Position numbers and translations under genes: made by a program
Notes under the pieces: generated by a model
The model's input: only the letters and a program-made list of their open reading frames with translations
What the model was told of the DNA's origin: nothing
Databases searched by the model: none
NCBI GenBank assembly: GCA_947625425.1
Contig: CANQOH010000037.1
Location: 1-11,074 of the forward strand
Direction of reading: 5' to 3'
Length of the DNA stretch: 11,074 nucleotides
Origin: an uncultured Bacilli bacterium
Lineage (GTDB): Bacteria > Bacillota_I > Bacilli_A > RF39 > UBA660
In this document: positions 6,788 to 11,074 of the stretch, in pieces
Numbering within the stretch: the stretch's first letter is position 1
Layout of the letters: each line of letters opens with the position of its first letter

Positions 6788-7780
6788 ATGAATAAAAATG
6801 ATATAGGAAAAACAATTACAGAAAATCGTAAGAAGATGAAATTAAGTCAAAAAGAACTTAGTGAAATAATGGGAGTTAGTAAAGAAACAATTTTAGCATG
6901 GGAACATAATGGTCGTTTACCTGATTCTAAATTAGTTCCTAAACTTGCTAAGACTTTAGGTCTTTCTAGTGATGAATTATTAGATGATTATAAGAGCAAA
7001 GAAGAAGATACCTCTAGAGCAAAACCAAAAAGTATTTTTGAAGAATATATTATTCCCGCTTTATTAGCTTTAAATATTTTACTTTTATTTGCTTTACCAT
7101 TATTTCTTAAAGAAGAAAGTACTGTAGTATGGATTATTTATTTAATAACCCTAATCTTTTCTACCTTCTTTACTATTGTTAATAAGAATAAATTTATCTA
7201 TCCAATTATTTCTATTATTTCCTTTTTAATTACTAGTTTATTTTTCTATAAACAAATAGATACATTATCTTTAATAGGTGTTTATTTAGTCTTTATCTTT
7301 ATTGGCTTTATTGTTGGTAATATTATTTGTTCTGTATCTGATAAATTAAAAAAGCCTTTAATATATATTTCTATATTATGTTTAGTGCTATATGTAACAT
7401 CTTTTCTAGGACTTATTCCTAATCATATTCATAAAGATGGTGATATATCTAATGTCGAAATAAATATTTCTGATAATGATAGATATACTAATGAAGAAAT
7501 GGTAGAAGCTGTATTGCTTGTCTTAAATAAATTAAAAGAATATCCAGCTACAACCACTGATTTAACATATGTTGAACTAAGTGAAGATGAATATCAAAGT
7601 TATTTAAAAGAATATAATACCGATAAAGTATTAATTTTATCTACTCATTTTGAAACATATAAAGAATTTTATATTCCTAAAGATTCCGGTTTTAGTGCAA
7701 ATTCATTAGAACATTATAAATGGTTATTAGTCAAAGATAAAAATAATAATTGGTACATTGAAGGTAGAGGTTTCTTTTAA
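6788..7780 (+). CDS. Membrane-tethered XRE regulator with extracytoplasmic DUF4829-like domain
   Basis: A 330-residue protein. Residues 5-65 are an XRE helix-turn-helix (LSQKELSEIMGVSKETILAWEHNGRLPD). Five membrane segments follow (88-107, 112-131, 137-154, 161-182, 190-209), placing the C-terminal 120 residues outside. That tail has the pattern YTNEEMVEAVLLVLNKLKEYP...LTYVEL, then DKVLILSTHF and KWLLVKD..NWYIEGRGF. It resembles the DUF4829 family of secreted domains (by recollection of pattern, not by search). It is probably a one-component sensor that carries an outside signal to a DNA-binding head. GAGGAG (6772-6777) precedes both TTG 6782 and ATG 6788. ATG 6788 is preferred because the TTG is only four bases away. 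A terminator is not evident downstream. Confidence 0.86.
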   Translation: MNKNDIGKTITENRKKMKLSQKELSEIMGVSKETILAWEHNGRLPDSKLVPKLAKTLGLSSDELLDDYKSKEEDTSRAKPKSIFEEYIIPALLALNILLLFALPLFLKEESTVVWIIYLITLIFSTFFTIVNKNKFIYPIISIISFLITSLFFYKQIDTLSLIGVYLVFIFIGFIVGNIICSVSDKLKKPLIYISILCLVLYVTSFLGLIPNHIHKDGDISNVEINISDNDRYTNEEMVEAVLLVLNKLKEYPATTTDLTYVELSEDEYQSYLKEYNTDKVLILSTHFETYKEFYIPKDSGFSANSLEHYKWLLVKDKNNNWYIEGRGFF

Positions 7781-7791
7781 TCAAAATAAGC

Positions 7792-7820
7792 TTTATAAAT
7801 AGTATCAAAAATGATATAAT
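7792..7820 (+). promoter_or_regulatory. Promoter of the pseudoknot RNA
   Basis: TTTATA (7792-7797) is a possible -35 and TG-A-TATAAT (7812-7820) an extended -10, with a 17-base spacer. No gene start with a ribosome binding site follows before the terminator at 7909. The promoter therefore appears to serve a short non-coding transcript or a leader. Confidence 0.7.
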
Positions 7821-7826
7821 ATAAAT

Positions 7827-7940
7827 ATATTAATTACTTGCCAGGTGTTAATATGACAATTTAAACGATAGCGTTATTTATTTAGGCAAGAAATAATTAA
7901 CATGATGCGGACATACTCATTTATGAGTGTGTCCTTTTTT
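7827..7940 (+). ncRNA. Candidate structured RNA with H-type pseudoknot and terminator
   Basis: The expected transcript is about 110 bases. CTTGCC (7837-7842) pairs with GGCAAG (7885-7890). TGTTAAT (7846-7852), inside that loop, pairs with ATTAACA (7896-7902) outside it, forming a pseudoknot. A small hairpin AACG/CGTT (7864-7867 with 7872-7875) sits in the middle. A strong terminator follows. No open frame with a ribosome site is seen here. I do not recognise a known RNA class. It could be a small RNA, or a riboswitch-like or antitoxin-like leader of the downstream ORF6N locus. Confidence 0.5.
7909..7940 (+). terminator. Strong intrinsic terminator after the pseudoknot RNA
   Basis: An 11-bp stem (7909-7919 with 7924-7934, one G-U pair, GGACATACTCA against TGAGTGTGTCC) has a four-base loop, followed by TTTTTT (7935-7940). 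It is the strongest hairpin terminator in the window. Confidence 0.9.
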
Positions 7941-7956
7941 ATTTTAGGGGGATGGT

Positions 7957-8037
7957 AAAACGAAAGAATTAATTAAAGGAAGTAAATTTTTTTGGTCGAA
8001 AATTGCGACCAAAAAAATTAAAACAACAATAGAGTGA
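7957..8037 (+). pseudogene. Decayed ORF6N relic A (N-terminus joined to R-S-K-I-S-T region)
   Basis: Read in the same frame as the ORF6N gene, this stretch gives KELIKGSK, close to EELITESK at residues 2-9 of the intact protein. It then jumps to FFWSKIATKKIKTT, close to FLRSKISTLKIKTS at residues 68-80. About 55 codons between these parts are missing. The frame ends at TGA 8035-8037. At the DNA level, both AAGAATTAATTA and the segment around the palindrome align with the intact gene. It is a deletion remnant of an earlier ORF6N copy. Confidence 0.6.
7987..8017 (+). repeat. Palindrome copy 1 (in relic A)
   Basis: Twelve-base arms TTTTTTTGGTCG (7987-7998) and CGACCAAAAAAA (8006-8017) flank a 7-base centre, AAAATTG. 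The core encodes S-K-I-A-T. Confidence 0.8.
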
Positions 8038-8040
8038 TTA

Positions 8041-8112
8041 AAAAGGTTTTCTTGGATATTTACAATTAATGAATATGAAAACTTGAGGTCGAAAATTTCG
8101 ACCATAAAAAAT
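8041..8112 (+). pseudogene. Decayed ORF6N relic B, in frame with the intact gene
   Basis: The frame reads KRFSWIFTINEYENL then RSKISTIKNN, co-linear with ERFSWVLSNDDWTFL then RSKISTLKIK (residues 54-78) of the intact protein. From TTT-TCT-TGG to GGTCG the distance is 40 bases in both copies, so no indel separates them. The frame stays open into the intact gene. A translation start upstream is unlikely because relic A ends in TGA and the good ribosome site belongs to ATG 8131. Confidence 0.65.
8087..8103 (+). repeat. Palindrome copy 2 (in relic B)
   Basis: GGTCGAAA-A-TTTCGACC is a perfect 8-bp inverted repeat around a central A, and the next flanking pair mismatches (A/A). It is identical over 17 bases to the core of copy 3 and encodes R-S-K-I-S-T in the same codon phase. 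Confidence 0.85.
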
Positions 8113-8130
8113 AATAGGAGGAGTTTTGAA

Positions 8131-8796
8131 ATGGAAGAATTAATTACAGAAAGTAAAATTGTGGTTGAGAATATGATTTATGAAGTAAGAGGAAAACAAG
8201 TAATGCTAGATTCTGATTTAGCTGAACTATATCAGGTGGAAACGAAGAGAATAAATGAAGCTGTTAAAAATAATTTTGAAAAATTCCCTGAAAGATTTTC
8301 TTGGGTACTATCAAATGATGATTGGACTTTTTTAAGGTCGAAAATTTCGACCTTAAAAATTAAAACATCAGGTAGAGGTGCTCATAGAAAATATATGCCT
8401 CGTGTTTTTACAGAACAAGGAGTAGCTATGTTAGCAACTATTTTAAAATCAAAAGTTGCGACTGAAGTAAGTATCAAAATAATGGATGCTTTTGTTATGA
8501 TGCGTAAATATATCTCAACTAATTTGTTAGAACAGAGATATATCAATAATCAAGTTATGCAAAATACTGAAAATATAAAGTTACTTCAAGAGTCATTTAA
8601 GAAGTTTGATAAAAATAGAAAAAACACAGAAATATATTTTAATGGTCAAATATGGGATGCATACTCTAAAATTTTAGAAATATTTAAAAAAGCTAAATCT
8701 AGTTTAATAATAGTTGATGCTTATGCTGATAATACATTGTTAGATATTATAAAAAGATTAAGTATTAATGTAACTATTATTACTAAAAAAAAATAA
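8131..8796 (+). CDS. ORF6N-domain protein, C-terminus truncated by frameshift
   Basis: A 221-residue product. Residues about 10-97 form the ORF6N domain, a KilA-N-related DNA-binding module common in phages and accessory regions. Its marks are VMLDSDLAELYQVETKRINEAVKNN, FPERFSWVL and RKYMPRVFTEQGVAML. A helical linker (about 98-165) follows, then the start of a PLD-like C-terminal domain (YFNGQIWDAYSKI, SSLIIVDAYADNTLL). The frame ends in KKK after a run of nine A (8785-8793), just before the usual TKKNNLLTNQDI-type continuation. The rest is present in the next frame to 9022. AGGAGGAG (8116-8123) lies seven bases before the ATG; a TTG at 8083 without such a site is rejected. It may be a regulator or a selfish or defence-related gene; its role is unproven. 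A 31-base palindrome lies inside it. Confidence 0.8.
   Translation: MEELITESKIVVENMIYEVRGKQVMLDSDLAELYQVETKRINEAVKNNFEKFPERFSWVLSNDDWTFLRSKISTLKIKTSGRGAHRKYMPRVFTEQGVAMLATILKSKVATEVSIKIMDAFVMMRKYISTNLLEQRYINNQVMQNTENIKLLQESFKKFDKNRKNTEIYFNGQIWDAYSKILEIFKKAKSSLIIVDAYADNTLLDIIKRLSINVTIITKKK
8329..8359 (+). repeat. Palindrome copy 3 (inside the ORF6N gene)
   Basis: Fifteen-base arms TTTTTAAGGTCGAAA (8329-8343) and TTTCGACCTTAAAAA (8345-8359) are perfect reverse complements around one central A. They encode FLRSKISTLKI. Two TCG serine codons, scarce elsewhere in this AT-rich region, fall in the arms. Confidence 0.9.
8785..8793 (+). other. Run of nine A at the ORF6N frame break
   Basis: If this run held eight A, the reading would continue TKKNNLITNQDILKYN and join the downstream frame without any other change. 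Such a run is prone to replication slippage, to polymerase slippage during transcription, and to sequencing error. Confidence 0.8.
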
Positions 8797-9022
8797 CTTA
8801 ATTACTAATCAGGATATTTTAAAATATAATAAGCAATATAATAATTTGGTTATTAAATATGATGATACTTTTCACGATCGTTATTTTATCATAGATAACA
8901 AAAAAGTATACCATTGTGGAGCTAGTATTAATAGGATAGGTTATAAAACTTTTTCTATAACTTTAATGAGTGATAAAGAAGTCAGTAAACTACTTATAAA
9001 TAATATTTCTGATATAATATAA
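8795..9022 (+). pseudogene. Out-of-frame C-terminal half of the ORF6N protein
   Basis: This frame encodes NLITNQDILKYNKQYNNL, then FHDRYFIIDNKKVYHCGAS and a short tail ending at TAA 9020-9022. The H-D-R..IID..VYH.GAS pattern is the PLD-like end seen in full-length ORF6N proteins of Firmicutes. With it the protein would be close to 300 residues, the usual length. There is no start codon with a ribosome site, so it is expressed only if the frame is restored at the A run. Confidence 0.8.
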
Positions 9023-9063
9023 ATTATAAACAATATTAGCAAGCTAAAATAGTTTACTTTTTT
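8984..9063 (+). terminator. Weak, uncertain terminator after the ORF6N locus
   Basis: AGTTTACT (9051-9058) runs into TTTTTT (9058-9063), as in the other terminators here. Its complement AGTAAACT is 59 bases upstream (8984-8991). A smaller TTAG/CTAA hairpin (9037-9040 with 9045-9048) lies closer. Confidence 0.35.
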
Positions 9064-9065
9064 CA

Positions 9066-9125
9066 TGTTATATTTATTACAATGTTAATATCAGTTGACA
9101 AATTTCCAACTCAAATTGGTAGATT
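9066..9125 (+). promoter_or_regulatory. Promoter region of the third XRE operon
   Basis: There are two candidates. TG-T-TATATT (9066-9074) is an extended -10 right after the T-run, as at other genes here. TTGACA (9095-9100) is a perfect -35 with TG-G-TAGATT (9117-9125) as a weak extended -10 at a 19-base spacer. A further TGATATAAT at 9010-9018 overlaps the end of the ORF6N remnant. Which one is used cannot be decided from sequence. Confidence 0.45.
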
Positions 9126-9169
9126 GCAACAAAAATGAAATGTATAATTTTGCTTGTGAGGTGAGGAAA

Positions 9170-9817
9170 ATGAATAATCTAGGTGAAAGATTATATGAAT
9201 TAAGAAAAGACAAAAAATTATCCCAAGAAGAAGTAGCAGAGAAATTAAATGTTACTAGACAAACAATCTCAAAGTGGGAGACAGATCAAAGTATGCCTGA
9301 CTTTGATAAAATTGTTCCACTATGTGAGTTATATGGTATAAGTCCAAATGAATTATTTATTAAATTAGAAAGAAAAGAAAATACAAATAATAATGAAAAT
9401 TTAATTAGTACTGAAGAAGAGAAGATTAAATTAAATAAAAAAGCTAAAGGAATCGCCATTAGTGTTATATTATATTTTCTATCTGTTATATGGGTAATGA
9501 TTACTATTCCAGTTATGAATATGAATCCTATAGTAGCATCGTCAATCTTCTTACTAATTTGCGGAATAGCAACCGGTATCATTGTTTATGTTTGTATTGT
9601 GTATAAAAAAGAAAAAAATAAAGAAGAAACTGAACTTGATAAAATAAGAAATCAAATTTCAAATGTTGTAGCAATCATTGTAACCATTATCTATCTTATT
9701 ATAAGCTTTAAAACTATGGCTTGGCATTTAACTTGGATAATATGGATTATCTTTGGTTTATTTGAAGAAATATTAAAATTAATATTTATGTTATGGAGTC
9801 TTAAAGATGAAAAATAA
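9170..9817 (+). CDS. Membrane-tethered XRE regulator paired with a DUF4097-like gene
   Basis: A 215-residue protein. Residues 4-64 form an XRE helix-turn-helix of a very common type (LSQEEVAEKLNVTRQTISKWETDQSMPDFDKIVPLC). A charged linker is followed by about four hydrophobic segments (94-116, 121-145, 164-181, 185-208), so the C-terminus would be back in the cytoplasm, unlike the other two tethered regulators here. GAGGTGAGG (9158-9166) sets the start at ATG 9170; the TTG at 9095 that opens the frame is part of a TTGACA promoter-like hexamer. Its last 11 bases overlap the next gene, which indicates translational coupling and a shared job, probably in envelope response. Confidence 0.88.
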   Translation: MNNLGERLYELRKDKKLSQEEVAEKLNVTRQTISKWETDQSMPDFDKIVPLCELYGISPNELFIKLERKENTNNNENLISTEEEKIKLNKKAKGIAISVILYFLSVIWVMITIPVMNMNPIVASSIFLLICGIATGIIVYVCIVYKKEKNKEETELDKIRNQISNVVAIIVTIIYLIISFKTMAWHLTWIIWIIFGLFEEILKLIFMLWSLKDEK

Positions 9818-10694
9818 ATATTTGATTATAACTTTAATTGTTATCTTAACAATTTTAATGGTAGTTCTTTCTATATTTTTTGTAAAACTCTTACAAAGTG
9901 ATTTTAAATTTAGTGGTTTTAAATTTGGTTTGCAAAGTAGTAATGAATTAATTCTTGATAAAACTTATGAAGAAAAATTTAATAAAATTATAATTGATTC
10001 TTCGATTAGTGAAATAAATATAAAAACATCAAATGACGATAATATTAAAGCCATAATATATGGTGAAAAAGATAATACGGATGTTGAAACTAACAATGAT
10101 ACTTTAAATATTAAAATAAGTGAAGAAGATTGCGTTGGCTTTTGCTTTAATCAAAAATCATCTAAAATAGAAATATATTTACCAGAAGATTTTAATGGTA
10201 ATATTGATATTAAGAATAATTATGGCGATATTTATATCGATGAATTATTAAATGCTAATATTGACATTGAAGAAGATTGCGGTGATGTAAAAATACTAGG
10301 TGGTAATAATATCAAAATAGATAATAATTATGGCGATATTGAAATAGGAGAATCTAATATAGTAAATATAAATGAAGACTGTGGTGATGTTTCTATTTCT
10401 AATGTCAATGATGTAACAGTCATAAATAATTATGGTGACATTAAAATAAATTCAATTAATAACTATCTTAAGCTTGAAAATGATTGTGGTAACATCAAAG
10501 TTAAGAATATTAATTTACAAAAAGATTCTTATATAAAAGATGACTATGGTGACATCGAAATAGGTAAGACGAATAAATTATTTATTGATGCTGCAACTGA
10601 TTTAGGTAAAGTAAAAATAAATAACAATTATAATAAATCTGATATTACTCTAAAAATCGAAAATGATTGTGGCGATATCAAAGTAAGTAATTAG
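9807..10694 (+). CDS. DUF4097-like membrane-anchored repeat (beta-solenoid) protein
   Basis: A 295-residue protein. Residues 5-27 are a signal anchor and the rest is likely outside the cell. From about 130 to 293 it is built of units of 17-22 residues carrying an x-x-G-D turn. The turns alternate between a Tyr type (NNYGD at 137, 173, 207; DDYGD at 245) and a Cys type (EDCGD at 156, 190; NDCGN at 225; NDCGD at 286), with one degenerate unit TDLGK at 264. This pattern fits the beta-solenoid of the DUF4097 'putative adhesin' family. Cys158, 192, 227 and 288 could stack on one face. Cys108 and Cys113 lie before the repeats. GGAG (9795-9798) lies eight bases before the ATG, inside the upstream gene. 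It is probably a surface or envelope-stress protein under the coupled regulator; binding activity is not shown. Confidence 0.85.
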   Translation: MKNKYLIITLIVILTILMVVLSIFFVKLLQSDFKFSGFKFGLQSSNELILDKTYEEKFNKIIIDSSISEINIKTSNDDNIKAIIYGEKDNTDVETNNDTLNIKISEEDCVGFCFNQKSSKIEIYLPEDFNGNIDIKNNYGDIYIDELLNANIDIEEDCGDVKILGGNNIKIDNNYGDIEIGESNIVNINEDCGDVSISNVNDVTVINNYGDIKINSINNYLKLENDCGNIKVKNINLQKDSYIKDDYGDIEIGKTNKLFIDAATDLGKVKINNNYNKSDITLKIENDCGDIKVSN

Positions 10695-10701
10695 ATAAAA
10701 T

Positions 10702-10737
10702 AAATAGCAAACGATATATACAAAGTTTGCTATTTTT
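10702..10737 (+). terminator. Intrinsic terminator of the XRE/DUF4097 operon
   Basis: AAATAGCAAAC (10702-10712) pairs perfectly with GTTTGCTATTT (10725-10735) across a 12-base loop. It ends in a run of five T (10733-10737). Confidence 0.85.
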
Positions 10738-10739
10738 CA

Positions 10740-10748
10740 TGATATAAT
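10740..10748 (+). promoter_or_regulatory. Extended -10 promoter TGATATAAT for the oxidoreductase gene
   Basis: A perfect extended -10 within TTCATGATATAAT, two bases after the preceding T-run, with no good -35. The predicted start is near 10755. Confidence 0.75.
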
Positions 10749-10790
10749 TTTCATTAAGAAAAGATTAATTTAAGAATGGAGATAATTGTT

Positions 10791-11074
10791 ATGAAAGTAT
10801 TACTAGTAAATGGAAGCCCACATAAAGAAGGGTGTGTTTATACTGCTCTTAGTGAAGTAGCTAAAGAATTAAATAATGAAGGAATAGAAACTGAAATATT
10901 TTGGATAGGTATTAAACCGATATCTGGATGTATTGCTTGCCATAAATGTTCTGAACTTGGCAAATGTGTATTTAATGATGTTGTAAATGAGTTTGCGGAA
11001 AAAGCTAAAAATGCTGATGGTTTTGTTTTTGGTACACCAGTTCATTATGCCTCAGCATCCGGAGCCATAACTTC
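10791..11074 (+). CDS. Flavodoxin-fold NAD(P)H-dependent oxidoreductase with Cys motif, 3'-partial
   Basis: The first 94 residues are present and the window ends inside the gene. MKVLLVNGSPHKEG is the flavin phosphate-binding loop of the NADPH-dependent FMN reductase / flavodoxin-like family. ISGCIACHKCSELGKC gives Cys47, 50, 53 and 59 (C-x2-C-x2-C-x5-C), like the compact cysteine cluster of iron-sulfur flavoproteins. GFVFGTPVHYASASGAIT (77-94) is the usual segment next to the flavin ring. It is probably a cytosolic redox enzyme reducing quinones, nitro compounds or another acceptor; the substrate is unknown. GGAGA (10778-10782) lies eight bases before the ATG, and the gene has its own promoter. 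Confidence 0.88.
   Translation, partial: MKVLLVNGSPHKEGCVYTALSEVAKELNNEGIETEIFWIGIKPISGCIACHKCSELGKCVFNDVVNEFAEKAKNADGFVFGTPVHYASASGAIT

Noticed and set aside
7837..7940. CRISPR repeat, tRNA or tracr-like RNA
   Set aside because: There are no regularly spaced repeats, no cloverleaf or T-loop sequence, and no cas genes in the window.
8035..8037. TGA as tryptophan (code 4), which would join relics A and B into one protein
   Set aside because: TGG is used for Trp in all genes, and no gene shows an in-frame TGA at a conserved Trp. Relic A also carries a large internal deletion, so decay is simpler.
7781..9022. Insertion sequence or prophage segment around the ORF6N gene
   Set aside because: No transposase, integrase, terminal inverted repeats or target duplications are visible. 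ORF6N alone is not proof of a phage.
9095..9169. N-terminal extension of the third XRE regulator from TTG 9095
   Set aside because: The TTG is part of a TTGACA promoter-like hexamer, and the added residues are not typical of XRE heads. GAGGTGAGG precedes ATG 9170.
1377..9582. Minus-strand open frames (1377-1574, 2865-3170, 3077-3280, 6384-6641, 9286-9582)
   Set aside because: Each lies wholly inside a well-supported + strand gene, has no ribosome site, and has the composition of an antisense shadow.

Overview
The window is a very AT-rich stretch of bacterial chromosome with short gaps, clear AGGAGG-type ribosome binding sites and poly-T intrinsic terminators. Nearly all genes lie on the + strand. 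This suggests a low-GC Firmicute (Bacilli, Erysipelotrichia or RF39-like gut lineages). That placement is inferred from composition and gene style only; there is no rRNA or other marker. Trp is read from TGG throughout, so code 11 applies.

Left part (1-3674): the 3' end of a small repeated-hairpin membrane protein, an 8-TM membrane protein of unknown function, a membrane-tethered XRE regulator, a 4-TM small membrane protein, and a long signal-anchored protein of a DTLQA / YYC / KYACP family.

Middle (3675-7780): a leader with its own promoter and terminator precedes a MATE-type transporter fused at its C-terminus to a cytidylate-kinase-like domain. A shorter paralog of the signal-anchored protein follows, then a second membrane-tethered XRE regulator with an extracytoplasmic C-terminal domain. 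An inverted repeat surrounds that regulator's likely -10.

Accessory-looking part (7781-9022): a short transcript that can fold as a pseudoknot and ends in a strong terminator; two decayed pieces of an ORF6N gene; and an ORF6N gene whose C-terminal PLD-like half is knocked out of frame by a run of nine A. One palindromic element, encoding R-S-K-I-(S/A)-T, occurs three times here. Its outer arms have changed in a pairing-preserving way between two copies. This is the most unusual part of the window.

Right part (9023-11074): a third membrane-tethered XRE regulator overlaps a DUF4097-like surface protein with strictly alternating Tyr and Cys repeat units. The window ends inside a flavodoxin-fold, cysteine-motif NAD(P)H oxidoreductase.

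Most units begin with an extended -10 promoter (TGnTATAAT). At three gene boundaries it sits 3 to 18 bases after the T-tract of the preceding terminator, so many genes seem to be separately transcribed. Three membrane-bound one-component regulators, several envelope proteins and an efflux pump point to envelope sensing or stress response, but no substrate or signal can be read from the sequence.
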